Below, piece after piece: positions 40,628 to 48,523 of a stretch of 64,000 nucleotides of DNA. A program made the position numbers and the translations under genes. The stretch covers positions 59,431 to 123,430 of the forward strand of contig NZ_BSEV01000012.1 in assembly GCF_027922005.1 (NCBI RefSeq), in the 5' to 3' direction. The stretch is from Streptosporangium carneum (GTDB taxonomy: Bacteria; Actinomycetota; Actinomycetes; Streptosporangiales; Streptosporangiaceae). Below the pieces are notes generated by a model that worked only from the letters and a program-made list of their open reading frames with translations, searched no databases and was not told where the DNA came from. Within the stretch, counting starts at the first letter, position 1, and the number at the start of each line of letters is the position of its first letter.

Positions 40628-41445
40628 TCCTGTTTCACTTCCTCGATCATGCGGAGGGATGCGTGCTCAGGATAGGCCCAGAGTCGTATGGCTTCATAGC
40701 GGTTCCAGATGGAGGTCACAAGGTTCTGGTCGGAGGAGACTTGTCCTTCGGCTGAAGAATCCACATGGATGATATCCGGGTCGCCGTTTGGAAGTTTGGC
40801 GATCATGAAAGCGCCGAGCATTCCGGGCAGGCATTCCGGAGCGACGAGCTGAAGAGAGACAGAGGGGCGTGACACGACCGCAAGCAGGTGGTCGAGTTGT
40901 TCTCGCATCACCTTGGACTCTCCGACCGGGCGACGCAGTACACCCGTGTCGATGAGGACCAGGAGAGACGGTGCATTCTCCTGGTCGAGGATCTGCTGGC
41001 GTCGCATGCGAGCCTGTACCCGTTCCTCCACCTCGTCTGGAGTGATCCTGGGTTCCTGGCTGAAGATCTGCCGGGCGTAGGCCTCGGTCTGGAGAAGGCC
41101 TGGGATCAGAAGGGGATCCCAGGAGCGGAGAACCAGGGCGTTGGGCTCGATCTCCTCGACCCAGCTCATGAACCACTTCGGTCCGCCGGGGCGGGCCAGG
41201 ATGCGGCGGTGCAGGTCGACGAAGTGCTGTTTGTCGGTCGAGCCGAAGATCTGGTCCAGCTTCTCCGCGTCCGACCTCGACGGGGTGCGGGTGGCCATCT
41301 CCAGGCGGCTGATCTGGGTCTGGGTGCACCCGAGGCGGGCGGCCACGGCGGACTGGGACAGCTGCGCCGCCTCGCGCAGGCGGCGCATTTCCATGCCGAA
41401 ACGCACGCGGGGAGACCCGGGGTCGGGAGCGGGCTCACTGCCCAT
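40618..41445 (-). CDS. XRE regulator with DUF5753 domain
   Basis: The 275-residue protein has an XRE helix-turn-helix (FGMEMRRLREAAQLSQSAVA, LGCTQTQISRLEMATRTPS) and a DUF5753 domain (LLIPGLLQTEAYARQIF, RMRRQQIL, LLVLIDTGVLRRPVG, VSLQLVAPECLPGM). ATG 41445 is preferred over 41457 because the GGAGG between them is 5 nt before it. It is the second such regulator in the window. The DNA-binding helix differs from that of the first one (TQTQISRLE against QPSKISKLE), so they are unlikely to share targets. Confidence 0.9.
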   Translation of the reverse strand: MGSEPAPDPGSPRVRFGMEMRRLREAAQLSQSAVAARLGCTQTQISRLEMATRTPSRSDAEKLDQIFGSTDKQHFVDLHRRILARPGGPKWFMSWVEEIEPNALVLRSWDPLLIPGLLQTEAYARQIFSQEPRITPDEVEERVQARMRRQQILDQENAPSLLVLIDTGVLRRPVGESKVMREQLDHLLAVVSRPSVSLQLVAPECLPGMLGAFMIAKLPNGDPDIIHVDSSAEGQVSSDQNLVTSIWNRYEAIRLWAYPEHASLRMIEEVKQEWT

Positions 41446-41741
41446 CGCAACCTCCATGAATTAGGGAGAACCGGGCATTCAATAAGGCGTTCACACCGGA
41501 TCCATTCGGAATTCAGACCGGAAAAACCAGGGGGCTGTCATTGTCTGGCCTGCTCTGAGGTGGGAATCCGCTTACGGGCACTCCGAGCTTAGGGGCAATC
41601 TGAGAAAACATCCATGACTCTTAGTGAGGATGGCGACACCGAGTGTTTACCGTACTTGGGTCGCGACGAGTCGCACACGACCGGCACGGCAATTTTTCAC
41701 GCCCTGGCCGTGTTCGCTCAAGGCGCCCGGAGGGCTGGATT

Positions 41742-42005
41742 ATGGCAATGCGCGACGAGCAGGAGCGGTTCATTCATCTGGTACGGCTGGCGTGGGATCT
41801 GCACGCCACGGGACTGAGCGCGGCGATCGACCTGCCGAAGGGGGAAAATCCTGTCGTACTGGTCCGGAGAGCGAAAGGGGCGTTCCGGATCGAGGTGGCG
41901 AAGTACGCCACCGGCTGGTTCTTCACCTGGGGAAGGAGACAGGACCAGCGGGTGCGGGCGCTCGACGTCAACGCCTTCCGGCGCGTCTGGGAGGCGGCGC
42001 AGTGA
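41742..42005 (+). CDS. Conserved hypothetical protein of the XRE/RsbW-like module
   Basis: The 87-residue basic protein starts MAMRDEQERFIHLVRLAWDL and has a beta core (NPVVLVRRAKGAFRIEVAK, WFFTWGRRQDQRVRAL). GGAGGG lies 7 nt before ATG 41742. Its stop overlaps the GTG of the downstream ATPase gene, so the pair is one operon. The family has no known function; similar small proteins precede HATPase genes in other actinobacteria. Confidence 0.7.
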   Translation: MAMRDEQERFIHLVRLAWDLHATGLSAAIDLPKGENPVVLVRRAKGAFRIEVAKYATGWFFTWGRRQDQRVRALDVNAFRRVWEAAQ

Positions 42006-42448
42006 GAGCGACGGAACCGCTGAACCAGGCCGACCGCATGGATTTGGCCGCCCATCCGATCGCGCCGTCATTCGCCCGCAGGCTCGTGGAACGCGTGCTG
42101 GCGAAATGGGGCATGGAAGAGCTGGAAACCGTCGCGAACCTGGTCATGACCGAGCTGGTGACCAATGCCGTCAACGCGACGGGCGGCGACACTTCCGCTT
42201 TTTCAAAGGAAGGCGATATATCCGGAATCCCGCAGTGCGTGCGCGCCGGGCTCCACCGGATGGGGGACGCCGTGGTGATCGAGGTCTGGGACGCAAGCCG
42301 TACCCCGCCGAAACTCGCCGAGGCCTCACTCGACGACGAGTGCGGCCGGGGTCTGCGAATCGTCGACGACCTGGCGGCGGCATGGGGCTACCGCTGGCTC
42401 TCCTCTGGCGGAAAGGTCGTGTGGGCCAGGCTGGAAGCCCCCTCCTGA
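42002..42448 (+). CDS. RsbW-like ATP-binding protein (anti-sigma-type HATPase)
   Basis: The 148-residue protein is a stand-alone GHKL ATPase: AAHPIAPSFARRLVERVL, N-box VMTELVTNAVNA, G1 box VIEVWDASRTPP and G2 box DECGRGLRIVDDLA. This is the actinobacterial anti-sigma-factor/Ser kinase type. No sigma factor or anti-anti-sigma gene is nearby, so its partner is unknown. The GTG start overlaps the stop of the preceding gene. An insert (GGDTSAFSKEGDISG) follows the N-box. Confidence 0.88.
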   Translation: MRATEPLNQADRMDLAAHPIAPSFARRLVERVLAKWGMEELETVANLVMTELVTNAVNATGGDTSAFSKEGDISGIPQCVRAGLHRMGDAVVIEVWDASRTPPKLAEASLDDECGRGLRIVDDLAAAWGYRWLSSGGKVVWARLEAPS

Positions 42449-42553
42449 CCCGTGGAGAAGCATTGTCGGGCGAGCGGGCCGGGACCGGGACGTGGAGACA
42501 GGCGGGTCAGCGGTCGTCGACGGCCTGCACGGGAATCCGCGCCCGGGACGCGT

Positions 42554-42599
42554 CCGTCGCCGAGGCCTGCGGCCGCGCGGCCGCAGGCCTCGGCGACGG
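42554..42599. repeat. 46-bp perfect palindrome between convergent genes
   Basis: The arm CCGTCGCCGAGGCCTGCGGC plus CG (42554-42575) is followed by CG and by its exact reverse complement (42578-42599), with no unpaired loop. It lies between the ends of the HATPase and esterase genes and would form a strong bidirectional terminator or cruciform. Confidence 0.9.
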
Positions 42600-42603
42600 G
42601 CGG

Positions 42604-43491
42604 TCACGGGAGGAGACCCGACCACTCCACGAGGCGGCGGAGCAGAGTGGTGGCGACAGGGGGCGGGGAGGGCAGGAGCGTGGTCGCGTGGAAGGCGTGG
42701 GGCATGCCCTCGTAGACGTCGAGGCGGACGTCTCCTCCGGCGGCGGACACGGCTTCGGCGAAGCGACGTGAGTCGTCGAGCATCACCTCTTTCGAGCCCG
42801 CCACGAGGAGCAGCGGCGGCAGCCCGTCGAGCTCGCCGTGGAGAGGGGACTGGGGCCCCTGATCGGGGCGTGCCCCGGCCAGATACTGGCTGCTGACGTG
42901 TTCGAGCACGGCCCGGTTCACGAAGTCCTGGCCGTCGTTGGCGTCGATGGACGGGCTGGAGAGAGTGAAGTCGGTCTGCCCGGAGACGGCTATCGCCCCG
43001 GCGGGCAGGGGATCGCCCGCCTGCTTGAGCACGAGCAGCGCGGACAGCAGCAGCGTGGCCCCGGCGGACTCGCCCGCCAGGATGACCCGTGAGGCGGGCA
43101 CGCCCTGGTCGAGCAGGCTTCGGTAGACGGCCACCACGTCGTCGAGCGCGGCCGGATACGGATGGTCGGGGGCGAGGCGGTAGTCCACCGCCAGGGCGGG
43201 GCGACCCGTCGCCTGGGACAGGCGGTAGGCCATGATCTGTTCCATGGGCGGGTTCCTGTGCTCGAAACCGCCTCCGTGGACGTAGATCGTCACACCGGTC
43301 TCGCCCACGTCCTCGCCCGCCGAGCGGTGAGGCGCGGTGACCCAGACACCGGGAACTCCGCCGGTGCGCGGCAGGACGGGCGTGAGCTCGGCGTCGGCGG
43401 GCAGGGCGGGGGGAGCGGAGAACAGGGTCCGCATCTCCGCCATGGCGGCGGCGGCCTCTTCGGGGGTGACGGGGATGTGCGTGACCTGCAA
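42604..43491 (-). CDS. Alpha/beta hydrolase, hormone-sensitive-lipase (family IV) type
   Basis: The 295-residue esterase has the HSL oxyanion motif IYVHGGGFEHRN, the nucleophile motif LAGESAGATLLL (Ser), and catalytic Asp and His in the C-terminal part (VAGSKEVMLDDSRR, EGMPHAFHA). It hydrolyses short acyl esters. No ATG is available in frame near the family's N-terminus; TTG 43491 has AAAGGA 7 nt upstream and is the best start. An ATG at 43496 belongs to another frame. Confidence 0.85.
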   Translation of the reverse strand: MQVTHIPVTPEEAAAAMAEMRTLFSAPPALPADAELTPVLPRTGGVPGVWVTAPHRSAGEDVGETGVTIYVHGGGFEHRNPPMEQIMAYRLSQATGRPALAVDYRLAPDHPYPAALDDVVAVYRSLLDQGVPASRVILAGESAGATLLLSALLVLKQAGDPLPAGAIAVSGQTDFTLSSPSIDANDGQDFVNRAVLEHVSSQYLAGARPDQGPQSPLHGELDGLPPLLLVAGSKEVMLDDSRRFAEAVSAAGGDVRLDVYEGMPHAFHATTLLPSPPPVATTLLRRLVEWSGLLP

Positions 43492-44631
43492 AACATGATC
43501 CTTTCTATGGCGACCGCCTCTCACGGACGGCGAACGCGTCCTTCGTCCTGCCGACGACACGGGCAGGCGGAAAGGGCGTGGTGGCACGGCGCGGGCGAGG
43601 TCGTAGGTGCGTGCTTACGGTGGTGGACGACTGCGACGCGGACGGACTGCGACGCGGACAGCGCGAAGTCACCGCGCACCGACCCCGGTCACGGAGGGGG
43701 AAACCCGACGAGCCACGGGATTCGACGAGCACACGGGAACGGTGGACCGTCAGCCGGTCGTCGGTCCGTCAGGTTCGACAAAGAGCTCGCGGGGAACGGC
43801 GACGCTCGGCACCGCCGGGCGCGGGGACGGCGCGCGGGCGCGGTGCGGTCAGGCGCGGCCTGTGAAGTGTGAACTCACGACATCATCCCCCTGCGACGGT
43901 GCCTCCATGCCGCCGCCGTCCTCCCGGTCGGCGACACGCGACGTGTGCCATTACAGGCCCTCGCGTCGAAGACTGTCAAGATCGTGCGAACGAGGAGGGA
44001 CTTCTCCGCCGGTGCCGCGACTCCTCGCTTCCGGCACCGCTCTCGCCTCCGGTGCCGTGCCCGCCCTCCGAGGTCGTCCGGCCTCTGGACGCTGCTTCGG
44101 CTTTCGAGGCTGCTCCGGGTTTTGGGGCTGCGCGGCTGTTTTCCGAGGCGTTCACCGGCCCGGCCCACCGCTCGCCGTACCGGTGTCATGAGCGCCCACA
44201 GACTGTGGGGCACGGACGTGCCGGGTACGGCGAGGCGGTGGGCCGGGCCGGGTTCCACGGAACCCGCACCCCACCTGCTTCAGGGCACATGGGGGTTGCC
44301 CTGAGCACAGGTGGGGTGGGGCCGGGTCTGAAGGCGGTCGCCTTGACGGCCGCCTTGGTCGTCGCGGGCTTGTGGAGGGAGCCGGTTCGGAGGGTGCGGG
44401 CTGGTTCGGGGTTTGTACGTCCTCACCTGCGTCAGGGCTCGTGGGGGGTGTCCTGAGTGCAGACGGGGCGAACGTCGGCTGTGGGCGCGTGCTCCTTGGG
44501 ATCGGGTTTCGAGGTGGTGCGCCTTGCCTGGTTCAGGGCTCGTGGGGGTTGTCCTGAGGCCGGGTGCGGCGCGTGGGCCTGCTCGACGGTGATGAGCGTC
44601 GTCTGGGCCGTGAGCGTTCGCGGGAACGGCG
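43492..44631. other. 1.1-kb non-coding region with hairpin repeats
   Basis: No convincing gene was found. Several frames exceed 100 codons, but they lack ribosome binding sites and their products are Arg/Pro-rich and unlike known proteins. The left part (43500-43870) contains the esterase promoter. The right part (44269-44557) carries three copies of a hairpin element. The amount of non-coding DNA is unusual for this window and may be decayed sequence. Confidence 0.5.
44269..44557. repeat. Three copies of a TCAGGGCNCNTGGGGG hairpin element
   Basis: The element reads TCAGGG-CTCGTGGGGGTTGT-CCTGA with small changes at 44280-44304, 44432-44455 and 44532-44555. Each can pair TCAGG with CCTGA. The first copy lies inside a larger inverted repeat (CCCCACCTG 44269-44277 and CAGGTGGGG 44308-44316), and the others keep parts of the left outer arm (CACCTG, GCCTG). 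The copies are about 150 and 100 bp apart. Confidence 0.65.
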
Positions 44632-45252
44632 TCAGCCGGGCTTGTAGATCTCGATCTCGGCGTTCGGCGGCAGACCGAACGTCTTGCGTCCCTCGACGCG
44701 GTTCGCCTCGCTCAGGGCGGCGAAGTCGGAGCCGCTGATCTCCAGGGCCCGGGGTGCTCCCTCGGCGGAGAACATCTCCCGCACCGACGAACGCAGGAGG
44801 TCGCCCTCCAGGGCCTCCTGGATCTCCACCACCTGGTAGCGCCCGCCGGTGGAGTCGACGGTGAGCAGCGCCAGGTTCTTGTACTGGCTGCTCGCCAGGA
44901 GCTTCCTGCCGACGAGCGCGTACTCCTCGCACGATGCGCCGAGACCGACCAGTTGCTGGTTCTCGCTCTTCTGACGGACCTCGACGAGGTCTTCGTGGCA
45001 GAACATCCTGGGCTTCAACTCGGGCTTCAGCGCGGCCAGGACCTGTGGCTTCTCACGTTTGGGGTCCGTGGTCTCCAGGTACTGGTCTACGGCGTCCATC
45101 AGGGCTGCGCGTGTTTTCGGACCGACGGCGACGACCTGCTCGCGCGCCAGGCCTGTCGAGTCCGGTGTCTGTAACTGCCAGATCATCCAGCCCGCGATGC
45201 CGAGCGCGAGTGTGCCGCCGAGAATTCCCGACGCCAGGGGGAGCGATTTCAC
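44632..45252 (-). CDS. Membrane-anchored hypothetical protein
   Basis: The 206-residue protein has an N-terminal hydrophobic anchor (LASGILGGTLALGIAGWMIW) and an extracytoplasmic domain with two Cys (FCHEDL and GASCEEYA) that may form a disulfide, ending in ALLTVDSTGGRYQVVEIQEA and LPPNAEIEIYKPG. The family was not recognised. GTG 45252 places the anchor at the N-terminus; a GTG at 45300 would add 16 residues including a TTA codon. Neither has a clear ribosome binding site. Confidence 0.6.
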   Translation of the reverse strand: MKSLPLASGILGGTLALGIAGWMIWQLQTPDSTGLAREQVVAVGPKTRAALMDAVDQYLETTDPKREKPQVLAALKPELKPRMFCHEDLVEVRQKSENQQLVGLGASCEEYALVGRKLLASSQYKNLALLTVDSTGGRYQVVEIQEALEGDLLRSSVREMFSAEGAPRALEISGSDFAALSEANRVEGRKTFGLPPNAEIEIYKPG

Positions 45253-45431
45253 CGGAAGATGATTGCCTAATCTGGCATGCAGCGTCCATAGTCTCGGCAC
45301 CGAGTGTTCACGGTTCGGTACGAAATGCTGATATTTCCACCTTTTTGAAGATCGGGTGCGACGGTCGACGACAGAAAGGTGATCTTCGTCTCATTGGGCG
45401 ACCGCTTCATTTGGGCAAGTACGAGATCGAT

Positions 45432-45791
45432 TCACTCGGGAGTGTGGAACGCGTCGTCTCCGATCTGCTCTCTCAGCATCTGCTGGAAGTGCGGGCAGGT
45501 GGTGAAATCCCGGTGGTCGCAGTTCAGGGCGCCGTCGATGAGGGTCAGCGACGTCTGGGCCCGGGCGATGCGCCGTACCAGGTCGGCGCGCTGACGGCGC
45601 ATGACCTCGCGGCGGACCTCGGGATCCCGAGTGGTGACCATCTCGTGGATGGCGTCCAGGCCGAAGCCCGCTTCCTTGGCGCGCAGGATGAGCGCGACGC
45701 GGAAGAGGTCGTCGGGTCCGTAGCGGCGACGATCGCCTTCAGCGCGGGCGGGGGTCAGCAGTCCCACGCTCTCCCAGTGCCGCAGGACGTC
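45432..45791 (-). pseudogene. MerR family regulator, 5'-truncated
   Basis: The last 119 residues of a MerR regulator are intact: DVLRHWESVGLLTPARAEGD, RRYGPDDLFRVALILRAKEA, GFGLDAIHEMV, and a C-terminus with NCDHRDFTTCPHFQQML. The first part of the DNA-binding helix-turn-helix (the usual M-x-IGELA-x-x-x-GV-x) is missing. Upstream of Asp the frame runs into antisense of a methyltransferase gene. The break is at GACGTC (45786-45791), which encodes the DV of DVLRHW here and the DV of DVGCG on the other strand. The gene has no start codon and no promoter of its own. Confidence 0.75.
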
Positions 45792-46406
45792 GGCTGCGGC
45801 GCGGGACGCGCGGTCGAGGAGATGGCCGAGCGGGGGGCGCTGCCGATCGGCGTCGACGCCGACGAGCGCATGATCGAGGTGGCCCGGCGTCGCCGGCCCG
45901 CCCTGGACTTCCGCCTGGGCGACGCCTGCGCTCTGCCCCTGGCGGACGGCCGGGCGCACGGCTACCGGGCCGACAAGGTCTGTCACGAGCTCGCCGACCC
46001 CGCCGCCGCGCTGGCCGAGGCGCGGCGGGTGCTGGCCCCCGGCGGGCGGATCGTGCTGCTCGGCCAGGACTGGGACGCCTTCCTGATCGATTCCGACGAT
46101 CCGGAGCTGACCCGCGTCATCGTGCACGCCCGTGCCGACACGATGCCCAGCCCGCGTGCCGCCCGTGGCTACCGCAACCTGCTCCTGGACGGCGGTTTCG
46201 GCGGCGTCACCGTCGAGGTCCACGCCGGTGTCCTCGTCCAGGCGGCGATGCTGCCCATGGTCTCCAGGCTCGCCGACATCGCTCACGCCGCCGGGGCGAT
46301 CACCGGCGAGCAGGCGCGGACCTGGAAGGCGGAACAGGCCGCCCGTGCCGACGCGGGCAGGCTTTTCGCCGCGGTTCCGTTGTTCGTGGCGGCAGGGCGG
46401 CGTTGA
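45783..46406 (+). pseudogene. SAM-dependent methyltransferase, 5'-truncated
   Basis: From motif I onward a class I methyltransferase is intact: QDVGCGAGRAVEEMAERG, then GVDADERMIEVARRR (motif II acidic residue), LGDACALPLADG and APGGRIVLLGQDWDA, ending at 46406. Residues normally before motif I (some 40-60) are missing; upstream the frame is antisense to the MerR remnant. Divergent MerR-methyltransferase pairs exist in actinobacteria. Here one deletion seems to have removed both 5' ends and the promoter between them. Expression would need read-through. Confidence 0.72.
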
Positions 46407-46523
46407 TCGGACGGAGACGGAAAAGGCCGGGGTCTCTTCGGAGACGCCGGTTTCCCGCCCGTTATTCGTATGGCCTCAAATGATTAGTGGACCGCCATTG
46501 ATCCTTTTCCGGAAAGGGCGGCT

Positions 46524-47018
46524 TTAGCGGGGTCGGAATGCGATCAGCTGATCGACCCACCGCCGCTGTTCGACAGTGTCGGGAACGGCCAGACCGCGAG
46601 CCCGTTCGAGCCCGCGCCACGCGGTTTCCGGGTCGACGCCGTTCAACACCAGAAGGGCGGCGGCCAGTAGGCAGGCGCGCCCGATGCCGAAGCGGCAGTG
46701 CGTCACGACATGCGCGCCCGCCCGCAGCTCCGACGACAGGTCCCTGAGGACGGGGAGGACGGTTGCGGCGTCGGGGACGCTCCGGTCCACGATGGGAACG
46801 GCGACGAACCGGAGCCCCGCCCCGCTCGCGGCCCCGCCCTCCTCCGCGAGGCCGCATTCGTCGAGCTCGACCTTGGTGAGGCCGCAGACCAGGACGTCGA
46901 CGCCACAGGACCTCAGGGCGTTCATCTCGTCGTCGAGCCAGTCACCGCCACGAGGTTTGGCCATGGCGCTCAGCGTGCCGGGGCCCGGCCGGTCGACGGT
47001 GTAGAGGGAGGGACGCAT
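46524..47018 (-). CDS. Dual-specificity/tyrosine phosphatase-like protein
   Basis: The 164-residue protein has the phosphatase P-loop VVTHCRFGIGRAC with Cys108 and Arg114 (HC-x5-R), and upstream an acidic loop that could carry the general acid (VPIVDRSVPDAATV). It resembles actinobacterial dual-specificity phosphatases and may act on phosphotyrosine proteins or phosphoinositides. The start is placed at ATG 47018 because the frame upstream lies in a repeat. Confidence 0.82.
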   Translation of the reverse strand: MRPSLYTVDRPGPGTLSAMAKPRGGDWLDDEMNALRSCGVDVLVCGLTKVELDECGLAEEGGAASGAGLRFVAVPIVDRSVPDAATVLPVLRDLSSELRAGAHVVTHCRFGIGRACLLAAALLVLNGVDPETAWRGLERARGLAVPDTVEQRRWVDQLIAFRPR

Positions 47019-47051
47019 GCTGTCAGCATCGCCTGTGGGCAGGCGGAGTCT

Positions 47052-47151
47052 CCACCACATCCGGGGGTTTTTCGTGGCGACCGGACGTCGCCCGCGACGT
47101 GTCACCACATCCGGAGGTCCTCATGTCGACCGGACGTCGCCCGCGACGTGT
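47052..47151. repeat. Two ~50-bp direct repeats
   Basis: CCACATCCGG and GACCGGACGTCGCCCGCGAC with GTGTC occur twice at an offset of about 49-50 bp (47055-47102 and 47105-47151) with differences in the middle. They lie upstream of the phosphatase gene. No function was recognised. Confidence 0.65.
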
Positions 47152-47306
47152 CGCCGACCTGCCTGGGCGGTACGGAGCCGACGCCATGACGGGAACGTTC
47201 ACCGGGTCGCGCGCCGTTCCAGGGTGCCGAACATGCGCGTGTCGGCACGTGCCGTACCGGCGCCTGGAGAACACCGCGAACCCGGTGAAGGCGTGCGATC
47301 ACGACA

Positions 47307-48257
47307 CTAGAGGTCGAGGATGGCCTGCTTGACGAGGGTGGCGACATTGGCGTGGCCCCTGGCGTTGGGGTGGACCAGGGCGAAGCGGCCCGAGGTGTCG
47401 AGGATGCCCTCCACCCAGTTGTTGCCGCCCGCCTTGTCGCAGACGCTGTGTCCCCGACTGGAGGTGTACTGGTCGACGTAGACGTCGCCGTGCTCGGCGG
47501 TGCGGGTCCTGATCACGGCGTTGAGCGGCTCCAGGGCGCTGGTGCGCAGCCAGTCGAGGTCGCCCCGCGTGATGGAGCCGAACCCGACGAGACTGCCGGG
47601 AATGCACTTGGTGGTGTCGTCGGGAATGATGTGGGGGTAGCCGACGGTGATGACCTTGGCGTGACGCGCCCTGGCGTTGATCGCGGTGAGCATCTCGTCG
47701 TACTCGGCGCTCACCTGCGACAACCGGTCGTCCAACTCGTCGCCGTAGTGATCCTTGCACGGGGTGCCCCGGCCGCCGGTGTTCAGGCCCAGCTCGATGC
47801 AGGTGAAGAGGATCTGGCCGAACCCCAGGCTGTTGCCGCCGACGCCGACGGTGACCACGTCGGTGTCGGGGGACACCGACTCCAGCTGGGGAGGCACCGG
47901 GGCGAAGGGGTAGTCGGGGTCGTTGGAGAAGGGCGGGAGGTGGCGGCCGATCGGCTCCTGCGGATCGTTGACGACGTTGGCGATGGTGGCGTTTCCACAG
48001 CTCACATTGCGCAGATCGACCTGGTCGTTCAGCTCGGCCTCGATCACCTGGGGGTAGGAGAGCGTTGTGCGCGCGCAGCCGTCACGCGGCCTCTCGTATT
48101 CCCGTCCGGCGGCGAGGATGACTCCCGCGGTGTAGGAGTCGCCGAGCGCGACCCAGTCCAGGGGTGCCCGTACGGCCTGGGCGGGGGCGGCCACGGCGGC
48201 TGTGCCGCCCGAGGCGATGGCGGTGGCCAGCGCGATGGCGGTGATCTTTCCGCGCAT
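47307..48257 (-). CDS. Secreted SGNH/GDSL lipase-like hydrolase
   Basis: The 316-residue protein has a Sec signal peptide (MRGKITAIALATAIASGGTA, cleavage near AQAV) and an SGNH domain: block I WVALGDSYTAG (Ser), block II/III VTVGVGGNSLGFG (Gly and Asn), block V LVHPNARGH (His). Six Cys suggest three disulfides, as in the Streptomyces SGNH lipases. AGGAG lies 9 nt before ATG 48257; an upstream in-frame start is not needed. It is a likely extracellular esterase. Confidence 0.88.
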   Translation of the reverse strand: MRGKITAIALATAIASGGTAAVAAPAQAVRAPLDWVALGDSYTAGVILAAGREYERPRDGCARTTLSYPQVIEAELNDQVDLRNVSCGNATIANVVNDPQEPIGRHLPPFSNDPDYPFAPVPPQLESVSPDTDVVTVGVGGNSLGFGQILFTCIELGLNTGGRGTPCKDHYGDELDDRLSQVSAEYDEMLTAINARARHAKVITVGYPHIIPDDTTKCIPGSLVGFGSITRGDLDWLRTSALEPLNAVIRTRTAEHGDVYVDQYTSSRGHSVCDKAGGNNWVEGILDTSGRFALVHPNARGHANVATLVKQAILDL

Positions 48258-48523
48258 GCGGACGTCTCCTGTGGTGGAAGGAACGGTCGAGAGCCTCATG
48301 TGCGCGCCTCTCGGCCGGAACGGATGCTCACACAAAATAAGCGAGTGGTGACTGTGTGTAGCTATAGCGTGTGGGTGAGCTACCCGTTACCGACGCTCTG
48401 ACGGCGGGGACGCCGTTCGACCGCTCCCTCCACGCCTTCGGGTGAATCACGTCGCCTTCGGGTGAATCACGTCGACTGGCGCGCCGGAGGTCGTGGCGTT
48501 TCCCGTCGCGCGGAGGTGGCAGG

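Noticed and set aside
42554..42599. Terminal inverted repeat of a mobile element
   Set aside because: The two arms touch each other with no DNA between them, and no transposase is nearby. It is a palindrome, not element ends.
43869..44456. Possible 195-residue protein in the large gap
   Set aside because: No ribosome binding site and an irregular Arg/Pro/Gly-rich product that crosses the hairpin repeats. I treat the region as non-coding.
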